Assembly: GCA_012744295.1 (NCBI GenBank)
Contig: JAAYIB010000165.1
Coordinates: 1 to 13,686 of the forward strand
Length of the DNA stretch: 13,686 nt
Reading direction: 5' to 3'
Source: Acholeplasmataceae bacterium
GTDB lineage: Bacteria; Bacillota; Negativicutes; Acidaminococcales; Acidaminococcaceae
Shown: positions 7,284 to 13,686 of the stretch, in pieces
Position numbering within the stretch: position 1 is the first letter of the stretch
How the letters are laid out: every line of letters begins with the position of its first letter
Notes under the pieces: generated by a model
What the model saw: only the letters and a program-made list of their open reading frames with translations
Database searches by the model: none
Told to the model about the DNA's origin: nothing
Position numbers and translations under genes: made by a program

Positions 7284-7319
7284 CAAAAAATAACGGTTCT
7301 TCGATTTCTCGAAGAACCG
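7284..7319 (-). terminator. Terminator of tRNA-Leu
   Basis: On the minus strand positions 7319-7309 and 7304-7294 form a perfect 11-bp stem closed by a GAAA tetraloop. TTATTTTTTG follows. It begins 10 nt after the tRNA 3' end. Confidence 0.92.
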
Positions 7320-7329
7320 CTTGTTTACT

Positions 7330-7417
7330 TGGTGCCGAAGGCCGGACTCGAACCGGCACGTAGGGTAACTACGCTTGATTTTGAGTCAAGTGCGTCTGCC
7401 AATTCCGCCACTTCGGC
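7330..7417 (-). tRNA. tRNA-Leu (anticodon CAA)
   Basis: Read by eye as an 88-nt class II tRNA with CCA encoded. The acceptor arms are GCCGAAG and CTTCGGC. The anticodon stem-loop is CTTGA-CTCAAAA-TCAAG, giving anticodon CAA at 7383-7381, which reads UUG leucine codons. A long variable arm CGTAG...CTACG follows, then the T arm GCCGG-TTCGAGT-CCGGC. All stems pair. It has its own promoter and terminator and lies just downstream of the membrane-protein gene. Confidence 0.97.
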
Positions 7418-7445
7418 ATGTATCGTTCGCTAACGAACAATAGTA

Positions 7446-7474
7446 ATATTACCATCGGTCAATCCGATTGTCAA
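7446..7474 (-). promoter_or_regulatory. Promoter of tRNA-Leu
   Basis: On the minus strand a perfect TTGACA (7474-7469) and TAATAT (7451-7446) are exactly 17 bp apart. The predicted start point is near 7439, about 22 nt before the mature tRNA. The spacer holds a 5-5-5 inverted repeat (7454-7468), and the short leader holds another (GTTCG-4 nt-CGAAC, 7425-7438). Confidence 0.85.
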
Positions 7475-7485
7475 GAGGATTTCTG

Positions 7486-8004
7486 CTATTTAGCCTGTTT
7501 TACTTCTGACAGCCGCCCCAGCAAAAGTTCGGCAAGCATAATACCGCAAAAGGCTGTGATAAGCTGTGGCCATCCCATAGTAAACAGAACGGCAGCAGCA
7601 ATCTTTTTCGGTAAGGCAAGCCACTCCAAAAGTCCGTACGTCGCGCCATAAAGCAAGACCGTCTTACAAAAGGGTGCAAGCAGCAGGGCATTTTTACCGC
7701 GCAGCCTGGAACAAACCGCCACAAGCGCAAGATTGCCGCAAAAAATAACCGGAATGAGCAGCGGAACTGCCAGATGTCCCTGCAGCAAGGCAATGACGGG
7801 AAGAAGAAAAGAGATTAGCGCTGCCGCCAAAAGTCCTGTAAAACGAGCGGCGACGACAAGCACTGCATTGACCAAGGTACCTACGACAAAAATGGAGAGA
7901 AGCGGCGGCAATGGCAGAAACAAACGGATTTCCTGAACTATAACCGCCGTTGCCAGCAGCATCGCGCCTCTGACAATTGTTGTATTACCGTGCCCATCCT
8001 TCAC
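7486..8004 (-). CDS. Small integral membrane protein, possible ECF transporter S component
   Basis: The 172-residue product is almost wholly hydrophobic, with about five or six membrane spans. The pattern (an early LFLPLPPLLSIFVVGTLVNA block, then a span, then LLQGHLAVPLLIP) resembles small substrate-binding S components of energy-coupling-factor vitamin transporters. That is a resemblance from memory of the family, not a firm hit. No ATPase or T component is visible nearby. The start is GTG, supported by GAGAGG 8 nt upstream. A nearby ATG is out of frame. It follows the aminotransferase homologue after 21 nt and is probably in the same transcript. Substrate unknown. Confidence 0.7.
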   Translation of the reverse strand: MKDGHGNTTIVRGAMLLATAVIVQEIRLFLPLPPLLSIFVVGTLVNAVLVVAARFTGLLAAALISFLLPVIALLQGHLAVPLLIPVIFCGNLALVAVCSRLRGKNALLLAPFCKTVLLYGATYGLLEWLALPKKIAAAVLFTMGWPQLITAFCGIMLAELLLGRLSEVKQAK

Positions 8005-8025
8005 CTTTTATTCCTCTCCCATAAT

Positions 8026-8895
8026 TTATTTTTGCGGGCACTCGTGTTTTAAGAACTGCTGAAAATTAGACTGCAGTTTACGTGTTATGTCTCCCGGCAG
8101 TCCGTCACCGATGAACTTTCTGTCAATCTTTGTCACCGGCACCAGCTCGTGTCTCGGTCCGGCCAGAAATGCTTCCTCGGACTTCAGAACAAAATCCATA
8201 TCAAACGTTTTTTCAACAACATGGAGCTCGAGATCAACTGCCAGGCGCTCCTTGACTAAACGTCTCGTTACCGAATTTTGTATCAGATTATTGGCGGGAT
8301 GCGTCCAGATTACTTCATCCTTGACAACAAAGAAATTGCTTTCCGTCGTTTCCGTAATTTTGCCGTTATCCCTTATGAACAAAGCGTCAAAGGCCCGTGA
8401 TACTCGTGCTCTCTGCCTGGCCAGCACTGCAGGCAGGCGATTTAATGTGTTAATGTCGCACCTTTGCCATCTTGTGTCGGCTTCCGTTATCAAATTTACG
8501 CCTTTTTCCTGGTAATCCCGCAGTTTGCTCCTATCGCCTTCTATCGTAAACATCGACAACTGCGGCACAGTCATTTCAGGAAAATCAAGGGAGTAAGGCG
8601 CTGCGCCCCTCGTAATTTGCGTGTGGATTTCACCATGGATTATGCCCGTGGCTGCAATCAGCTCTTCATGAAACGCTACAAATTCTTCAACCGTGTAAAT
8701 ACCGGGCAGCTTGACCGCAATAACTGAGTTGAACAGTTTTTCCATATGGGGAATAAGGGCAAAACAGCGCCCATTATACACCGGAACCGTTTCAAAGACT
8801 CCGTCACCAAACTGATATCCTCTGTCTGACAAGGAAACCGCCGCTTCCTCGCTTTTCATAATCTCTCCGTTAATCAGGACCAACTTATCAGGCAT
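8026..8895 (-). CDS. D-amino-acid aminotransferase-like protein lacking the catalytic lysine
   Basis: The 289-residue protein aligns end to end with class IV (fold-type IV) PLP aminotransferases, closest to Bacillus D-amino-acid aminotransferase. Shared blocks are SDRGYQFGDGVFE at 23-35, the RW at 142-143, RCDINTLN at 145-152 and THPANN at 198-203. The lysine that binds PLP (K145 in the Bacillus enzyme) is N149 here, codon AAC. The carboxylate-trap residues Y31, R98 and H100 match F34, Y101 and L103. PLP-phosphate residue R50 matches K53, while E177 (E182) and T205 (T210) are kept. Normal transaminase chemistry is therefore doubtful, and substrate or partner is unknown. The ATG at 8895 has AAGGAG 8 nt upstream. 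A TTG at 8919 would extend it without support. The frame is intact, with no sign of decay. Confidence 0.88.
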   Translation of the reverse strand: MPDKLVLINGEIMKSEEAAVSLSDRGYQFGDGVFETVPVYNGRCFALIPHMEKLFNSVIAVKLPGIYTVEEFVAFHEELIAATGIIHGEIHTQITRGAAPYSLDFPEMTVPQLSMFTIEGDRSKLRDYQEKGVNLITEADTRWQRCDINTLNRLPAVLARQRARVSRAFDALFIRDNGKITETTESNFFVVKDEVIWTHPANNLIQNSVTRRLVKERLAVDLELHVVEKTFDMDFVLKSEEAFLAGPRHELVPVTKIDRKFIGDGLPGDITRKLQSNFQQFLKHECPQK

Positions 8896-8936
8896 GAATC
8901 TGACTCCTTCCCCGCGCAATCAGTTCTGCACGGCTT

Positions 8937-8963
8937 TTGTAAATATGTAATTTAAGGTATAAT
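8937..8963 (+). promoter_or_regulatory. Candidate promoter of the plus-strand pair at 9035
   Basis: A perfect TATAAT at 8958-8963 lies about 70 nt before the ATG. TTGTAA at 8937-8942 gives a short 15-bp spacer. On the other strand a TATAAT at 8985-8980 could serve the divergent aminotransferase homologue, but I see no good -35 for it. Confidence 0.45.
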
Positions 8964-9034
8964 GTGAATGCTAAGAACTATTATATCATAGACGCAATAT
9001 TTTTACATTTTGCATTTTTGAAAGGAGAAATATT

Positions 9035-9550
9035 ATGACAGAACAAGTAGTCAGAGAAGCCGCGGCCTATGCACGGGAGCATAATATACAACATATCGTT
9101 GCAGCTTCCGTAACAGGCGCCTCCTTGGCGGAATTATGCCGTCATTTTGCGGGCAAGATTGTTTGTGTCACTCATGCCTACGGCTATAAGTTTCCCGGCG
9201 AATGCGAATTCCCCGAAAACCTGCGGCTGGAATACGAAGCAAAGGGCGTTAAATTCGTAACAGCTGCGCACGTCTTATCCGGTGCGGAGCGCGGCATCAG
9301 CAATGTCTACAAGGGTATGTATCCGGTCGAGGCAATTGCGCAGACGCTCCGCATGTTCGGAGCCGGCACCAAGGTTGCAGTAGAATGTGCCGTAATGGCT
9401 CTTGACGCCGGCTGCATTCCCTTTGGGGAAAAAGTTGTCTCTTTGGGCGGTACGGGCCACGGACTGGACACGGCACTTGTTCTTACGCCGGGTTATGCGC
9501 AGCGTGTTTTCAGCACACGTGTTCACGCAACAATCTGCAAACCGGAGTGA
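9035..9550 (+). CDS. Freestanding pyruvate kinase alpha/beta (C-terminal) domain protein
   Basis: The 171-residue protein corresponds to the C-terminal alpha/beta domain of pyruvate kinase, which in the full enzyme carries the allosteric site, and has no catalytic barrel. Visible are the early strand-turn-helix with SVTGASLAELCRHF near 25-38, the VAVECAVMALDAG helix at about 115-127, and the glycine-rich end LGGTGHGLDTA near 147-157. Proteins of this freestanding family occur in archaea and bacteria, and their role is not established. It cannot be a pyruvate kinase alone, since the KIEN, RGDLG and ATQMLESM motifs are absent. The start has AAAGGAG 7 nt upstream. The acyltransferase gene starts 7 nt after its stop, so the two are likely translationally coupled. 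A complete-type pyruvate kinase is encoded 2.5 kb away. Confidence 0.85.
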   Translation: MTEQVVREAAAYAREHNIQHIVAASVTGASLAELCRHFAGKIVCVTHAYGYKFPGECEFPENLRLEYEAKGVKFVTAAHVLSGAERGISNVYKGMYPVEAIAQTLRMFGAGTKVAVECAVMALDAGCIPFGEKVVSLGGTGHGLDTALVLTPGYAQRVFSTRVHATICKPE

Positions 9551-9557
9551 CGTAATC

Positions 9558-10685
9558 TTGCAAAAACGCAACCTTATAATTGACAATCTGAGGGGCCTGT
9601 GCATGCTTGGCGTTATTGCCATCCATACGGGCTCCTCCATAACTGCCTTGTCTGATTCTGCAGTCCTCGTTTATCTGCTTTTTGAAGTACTTTCGCGCTA
9701 CAGTGTGCCGGCCTTCTTCTTTATCTCGGGCTTTGGCCTCCTATCCGCGTATCGTCTGGACAAACCGTTGCATTATCGTTCTTATCTGCTGAAAAGACTG
9801 CAAAGCGTCGGCCTCCCTTACATAGTGTGGTCGCTCCTTTATATAGCGTATTACGAGCACTACTATCCCGGCAATGCGGATTTATCGCCGTCTGGGCTTT
9901 TTCATACGCTTTTCTTCGGTCTTGCGGTTTATCACATCTATTTTTTGGTCATACTTATCTGGTTCTACGTCATGTTTCCCTTATGGCGTTTTCTTCTACG
10001 CTTAATGCACAGGTTTTCCCTTCTTTTATCCATGCTTTTGCTTTTTTTCCTGCAGCTTGCCTTCAACTATTGGACCTCTAACTTTTGGTCCTATCCGGCC
10101 CAATTTGCAAATTATCCGTTTTTGCTTGATTTATTAAACTACAGGCTGAATTATCTGCCTTTGCATTATTTGTTCGTATTCATTTGCGGTGCTCTGGCGG
10201 CAGTACATTACCAGGCATTTTCCCGTCTGCTGCAAAAATATTTTAACCTGATCGCTCTTTTTTTCGTATTAACGGTCGCCTTGCTTTGCACCCGTTTCTT
10301 TTATTTGCTTGAAGTGAGAAAATATACGCTGGAGGCAATCGCCAACACTCTCCATCAACTAAGCAGCGAAGGGCTCCTTTACACTTTGGCCTCCTTGTTG
10401 TTTTTTAGTGCCCTCCTGCAAAAAACGGATAAGGCGGCTTCCTTCTTCCTACGCATTAACAATCTCTTTTCTTCTCATTCCTTCTTGATCTATCTCATTC
10501 ATCCCGTCTTTCTGCACCAGCTTGCCTTCAGATGGCCGTTTATTTTCGACCCCAAGGGAAGCCTTGACGGTCTCCTGACTTATTGCTCGGTGCTTGTACT
10601 CTCCCTCGTTAGCTCCCTCTTGTTCACGAAGTTGTTTGCTTTCCTGCCTTTTCTTTCCCTTCTGCTTACAGGCAGAAGAAAGTAA
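9558..10685 (+). CDS. Acyltransferase 3 family membrane protein
   Basis: These multi-span enzymes move acyl groups (often acetyl) onto envelope sugars or other extracytoplasmic acceptors. The 375-residue product shows the family hallmarks: LRGLCMLGVIAIH with R12 and H23 at the N-terminus, SVPAFFFISGFGLL at 49-62, an arginine-bearing loop before LPYIVW at 86-91, about ten hydrophobic spans, and FLIYLIHPVF near 315. The frame is open upstream inside the previous gene, but the family start matches TTG at 9558, with GGAG at 9544-9547 giving a 10-nt spacing. That Shine-Dalgarno overlaps the end of the previous gene, implying coupled translation. Acceptor and acyl donor are unknown, and no capsule or O-antigen genes lie nearby to hint at them. 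Confidence 0.88.
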   Translation: MQKRNLIIDNLRGLCMLGVIAIHTGSSITALSDSAVLVYLLFEVLSRYSVPAFFFISGFGLLSAYRLDKPLHYRSYLLKRLQSVGLPYIVWSLLYIAYYEHYYPGNADLSPSGLFHTLFFGLAVYHIYFLVILIWFYVMFPLWRFLLRLMHRFSLLLSMLLLFFLQLAFNYWTSNFWSYPAQFANYPFLLDLLNYRLNYLPLHYLFVFICGALAAVHYQAFSRLLQKYFNLIALFFVLTVALLCTRFFYLLEVRKYTLEAIANTLHQLSSEGLLYTLASLLFFSALLQKTDKAASFFLRINNLFSSHSFLIYLIHPVFLHQLAFRWPFIFDPKGSLDGLLTYCSVLVLSLVSSLLFTKLFAFLPFLSLLLTGRRK

Positions 10686-10694
10686 TATACGACA

Positions 10695-10744
10695 AAAAAG
10701 GTCACGCCTAAGTTGAACTAATTCAACTTAGGCGTGACCTTTTT
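10695..10744. terminator. Bidirectional terminator, perfect 23-bp hairpin
   Basis: Positions 10695-10717 and 10722-10744 are exact reverse complements around a 4-nt CTAA loop. The arms end in A and T tracts on either side, so each strand reads a GC-rich stem followed by T residues. It lies between the convergent acyltransferase gene and the 442-residue gene and should end both transcripts. Confidence 0.93.
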
Positions 10745-10751
10745 ACATATT

Positions 10752-12080
10752 TTAATTTTCCAAAAGCCTTTTGCATTTGTTGTCCAATAAGTTCGGCTGG
10801 AAGATTCTAAGCATGTGCGGCATTTGGTTTTTGCTTGCCTTGGGCTGCAAGCGTTCCCAATACAGAACAGTCAGCTGCAGCATTTTACGAGCACGCTGCC
10901 TGACGTGTTTGGGCACTTTTGCTTTTTCCCATAAATCAAACCATTGGTTAAACACTTCTGTTTCCGCTTTATTAAAGTTCAGGCGAGAGACATGCAGGGC
11001 AAAGTCGCGCAGGCTTCTGAGCGCCATTTTAGCATTTTCCAGCTTCCCTGTATTATTATCTCTGCCGGACTTGTAGTAACAGTCAAGCAAGACGAGCATT
11101 GCCAGCTGCCAGGGATAATAAAACCTGAAAGCACTTTCAAACCCATCCCAGGCTGCATGCATTTTTACGCTCGCCCCCATCAGCGTAATCGCATAAGCGG
11201 TAATTTCATCGTTTCTGCAGCGGCGGATGAAAACAAAGAAGCAACGCATAAGCTCGTGCACGATTTCCAGCCAGTTTCTTCTGGCAATCTGTCCGATTAA
11301 CTGCACCCATTCGTAAGCTATTTTCCTTTGCTGCTCAATGCTTACGAGCTTTCTTGCGAGCAGAAGGCAAAGGAAGCCGTTGACTTGGGTAAGGGCTTTT
11401 TCCCAACGCCTGTCTGCAGCCGCGAATAAGCTTGTCTGGAAAAATTCGCTAAGCTTTAGCGCTTCCGGGAGCAATTGCTTACCCCGATAATGAGCCGTCA
11501 TTTTGACTATGGCCAGGCAAAAAACTTTTTCGCTGCGCGAACGGGCTGCCGTTACCACGATATTCTTCACTGCGTGTAAAGCAGCGTTAGAAACTTCCTG
11601 ACCTTCCTCGCCCTCTGACTGGTCGGCAAGCAGAATGATTTTTGTGCAAGTGCAGCCGATTTCGTCATAACCTTCCTTCATGGCGAGACAAGACAGCAGG
11701 CTTAGGTCGCTTATGCCTTCGATTCGCAAATCGGGATTGTTCAGCAATATGGGCCTGTAGACAGGCGTTATCTCGTTCAGCAGCTCTCGTTGACCCTTGC
11801 GCAGCGCGACCATGCATACTGCTTTTATTCCGGATAGAAATTCGTCTTTCCATGCTCCGTTTTCCACTAAGATTTTGAACCTTCTGACCGCCATTTTCAG
11901 CAACGGCTCCGAATCAAGTGTGAGGCCCCGGGAGATTGCTTCAAGCAAGCTTTCCGCAAGCAGATCCTTGTCCTTGCTCGGCAGCAATGCAACCTGCCGA
12001 GCCTTGCGCTCAAGCTCGTTAATGGCGGCTGATAATGCCTCCCGTTTTGCTTTGTTGTCCTGTTTTGCCTTATCCGTCAT
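10752..12080 (-). CDS. Helical cytoplasmic protein of unknown function
   Basis: I do not recognise a family. The 442-residue product has no signal peptide and no clear membrane span. It looks almost entirely alpha-helical, with a charged start (about 1-30, coiled-coil-like) and repeated amphipathic helices that could form an alpha-solenoid. The C-terminal part is basic. It begins 22 nt after the pyruvate kinase stop, with GAGG 9 nt before the ATG, and no terminator lies between, so it is probably made from the pyruvate kinase transcript. The shared terminator at 10695-10744 follows its stop. A link to glycolysis is suggested by position only. Confidence 0.8.
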   Translation of the reverse strand: MTDKAKQDNKAKREALSAAINELERKARQVALLPSKDKDLLAESLLEAISRGLTLDSEPLLKMAVRRFKILVENGAWKDEFLSGIKAVCMVALRKGQRELLNEITPVYRPILLNNPDLRIEGISDLSLLSCLAMKEGYDEIGCTCTKIILLADQSEGEEGQEVSNAALHAVKNIVVTAARSRSEKVFCLAIVKMTAHYRGKQLLPEALKLSEFFQTSLFAAADRRWEKALTQVNGFLCLLLARKLVSIEQQRKIAYEWVQLIGQIARRNWLEIVHELMRCFFVFIRRCRNDEITAYAITLMGASVKMHAAWDGFESAFRFYYPWQLAMLVLLDCYYKSGRDNNTGKLENAKMALRSLRDFALHVSRLNFNKAETEVFNQWFDLWEKAKVPKHVRQRARKMLQLTVLYWERLQPKASKNQMPHMLRIFQPNLLDNKCKRLLEN

Positions 12081-12102
12081 AGCCTCAGACCTCGATGCAT
12101 TT

Positions 12103-13686
12103 TTATTTTATGTTGACCCTGCCGGCATAAACAATGCCGGCGGTGGCGTCTACAGTTACTTCCTGACCGTCTTCAATCGCGCCCAGCGCACCTTCTGCCC
12201 CGACAATAACCGGGATGCCGAAGCTTACACCTAAGATCGCCACGGAGGAAGTGAGACCGCCTTCTTCGGCAATTATGGCTCCTGCCTTCGCGGCATAGCG
12301 CACTGCCTCGTCTACAAGTGATGAGACAACAAGGATGTCACCCTGCTGCAGCTTGTCGGTGAAATCCGCCATCTCTTGCGCAACGCAGGCCTTTCCTGCC
12401 ACCGAGCGTTTCCCGATGCCCACTCCTGAGATTAATCTTGTGCCCACGGTTATCACCTTTATCAAGTTCGTGCTGCCCGGCTTCCCTGCCATAATGCCTG
12501 CGGTAATCACCACCAGGTCGCCTTCATGAATCATTCCGTTGTCTTTCGCGCAGCCAAGCGAAAGGTCAATCAGTTCGTCCGTGTTTTTCGAAGCCGGCCC
12601 AAGCAAGGGATAAACACCCCAGAAAAGCTGCATCTTGCGCACACGGCTGATACGCGGCGATACCGCGAGCACCAGGGCCTGGGGCCGGTACTTTGCCGTC
12701 ATGCGAGCCGTGTAGCCGGACTCGGTCACTGTAATAATGGCATTAGCGTCAAGCTCTTGTGCTATCTGTACGGTGGCGTGGCTGATAGCGTCTGTCGTAT
12801 TTGTGCTCTTGCCGATGCCTTTCTGCCTGAAAATCGCGACATAATCAAGAGCTTCCTCGGTTCTTTGCGCAATCTTCGCCATCGTCATTACAGCCTCCAA
12901 CGGATACCTGCCCGAAGCTGTTTCGCCGCTCAGCATGATGGCGTCGGTTCCGTCAAAGATTGAGTTTGCAACGTCGCTGGCCTCGGCACGTGTTGCCCGG
13001 TAGCTGGCGATCATGCTTTCAAGCATCTGCGTAGCCGTTATTACGGGCTTGCCGGCCTTGTTGCACCGCTTAATGATATCTTTTTGCACAAGTGGAACTA
13101 TTTCCGAAGGTATTTCCACGCCAAGATCTCCGCGGGCGACCATAATGCCGTCGGCGACATTTATTATTTCCTCAATATTCTTTACGCCTTCTTCATTCTC
13201 TATTTTAGCAATTATTCCTATTTCCGAATTAAGCTCTTCGGCCAGCTTGCGTATTGCCAGCACGTCTTCGGCCTTCTGGACGAAGGAAGCGGCAATGTAG
13301 TCCATTTCCTGCTGAATGGCAAATGCTATGTCCTTTTCATCATCTTCCGAAAGAAAAGGCAGGTTCAGAACTGCTCCCGGTACCGCCACCCGCTTGCGCG
13401 AGCTCAATTTCCCACCATGGGTTACACGAGTGTGAATCTTTTTGCCTTCAATGCTTTCGACGCGCAGCGAAAGCAATCCGTCCGCCAGAAGAATGTCGTC
13501 GCCCGGGCGCACTTCCGCCGGCAGACCGGGATAATTGACCGTTGCAAGGTGCCTCGTGCCTCTGACTTCTTCGGTTGTCAGGCAGAAGCTATCTTGCGGG
13601 AAAAGCTCCACCTCGTCTTCTTCAAAAAAGCCGAGCCTCATTTCGGGGCCTTTCGTGTCGGCAATCAGGGCTACGGGTTTTTGGGC
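12103..13686 (-). CDS. pyk: Pyruvate kinase with extra C-terminal domain (5' end outside the window)
   Basis: Pyruvate kinase makes ATP and pyruvate from phosphoenolpyruvate in glycolysis. The frame stays open to the window edge, and the 15 codons before the first internal ATG encode KPVALIADTKGPE, a family block, so the true start lies beyond 13686 and roughly 60 residues are missing. Visible motifs in order: DTKGPEMR, the beta-barrel B domain, KIENEEGV with the catalytic lysine, RGDLGVEI, ATQMLESM, and SGETASGRYP. The allosteric alpha/beta domain follows. A PEP-utiliser-like extra domain of about 110 residues ends the protein, as in Bacillus. There the motif is TSSVAILG, whereas Bacillus has TSH, so the histidine is lost. 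At the monovalent-cation site T113, K114 and E117 (muscle numbering) are K+-dependent type, but position 120 is leucine. The 442-residue gene follows. Confidence 0.96.
   Translation of the reverse strand, partial: AQKPVALIADTKGPEMRLGFFEEDEVELFPQDSFCLTTEEVRGTRHLATVNYPGLPAEVRPGDDILLADGLLSLRVESIEGKKIHTRVTHGGKLSSRKRVAVPGAVLNLPFLSEDDEKDIAFAIQQEMDYIAASFVQKAEDVLAIRKLAEELNSEIGIIAKIENEEGVKNIEEIINVADGIMVARGDLGVEIPSEIVPLVQKDIIKRCNKAGKPVITATQMLESMIASYRATRAEASDVANSIFDGTDAIMLSGETASGRYPLEAVMTMAKIAQRTEEALDYVAIFRQKGIGKSTNTTDAISHATVQIAQELDANAIITVTESGYTARMTAKYRPQALVLAVSPRISRVRKMQLFWGVYPLLGPASKNTDELIDLSLGCAKDNGMIHEGDLVVITAGIMAGKPGSTNLIKVITVGTRLISGVGIGKRSVAGKACVAQEMADFTDKLQQGDILVVSSLVDEAVRYAAKAGAIIAEEGGLTSSVAILGVSFGIPVIVGAEGALGAIEDGQEVTVDATAGIVYAGRVNIK

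Noticed and set aside
7730..7940. Plus-strand open frame inside the small membrane-protein gene
   Set aside because: It has no Shine-Dalgarno and is antisense to a frame with clear membrane spans and a supported GTG start.

Overview
The window reads like chromosomal backbone from an anaerobic, moderate-GC Firmicutes-type bacterium. The evidence is a rubrerythrin with a PerR-like regulator, feoAB ferrous-iron uptake, a Bacillus/Clostridium-style pyruvate kinase with an extra C-terminal domain, strong purine-rich Shine-Dalgarno sites, frequent GTG/TTG starts and a tRNA with encoded CCA. The combination suggests Negativicutes or a relative, but that is inference from gene content alone. No insertion sequence, prophage gene, CRISPR array or rRNA is visible.

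Layout, left to right. 1-1517: rlmD-type 23S rRNA m5U methyltransferase on the minus strand, ending in a good terminator (65-94). 1605-2749: a perR-rbr oxidative-stress operon on the minus strand with a clear promoter and a Fur/PerR-box-like site at its predicted start point. 2920-5168: feoA-feoB on the plus strand, divergent from perR, with a 4-nt overlap and a strong hairpin terminator (5180-5230) shared with the convergent unit. 5241-7084: transaldolase followed by a secreted protein of unknown function, minus strand. 7284-7474: tRNA-Leu(CAA) with its own promoter and terminator, minus strand. 7486-8895: a fold-type IV aminotransferase homologue and a small membrane protein (possible ECF S component), minus strand. 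9035-10685: plus-strand pair of a freestanding pyruvate-kinase C-terminal-domain protein and an acyltransferase-3 membrane enzyme, closed by a perfect 23-bp hairpin (10695-10744). 10752-13686: pyruvate kinase (5' end cut by the window edge) and a 442-residue helical protein of unknown function, minus strand.

Functional logic. The perR-rbr and feoAB units face each other across about 235 bp, joining peroxide detoxification to ferrous-iron import. Pyruvate kinase and transaldolase are central carbon enzymes, each followed closely by an unknown gene in the same likely transcript.

The most unusual item is the aminotransferase homologue at 8026-8895. It is clearly related to D-amino-acid aminotransferase, yet the residue at the PLP-binding lysine position is asparagine, the three carboxylate-trap residues are replaced, and part of the PLP phosphate site differs. 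It is either a catalytically rewired or a non-enzymatic member of the family. Several starts were moved from the longest open frame to an internal ATG or TTG because the Shine-Dalgarno site and family alignment support the shorter form (rbr, perR, feoA, transaldolase, the aminotransferase homologue, the acyltransferase).
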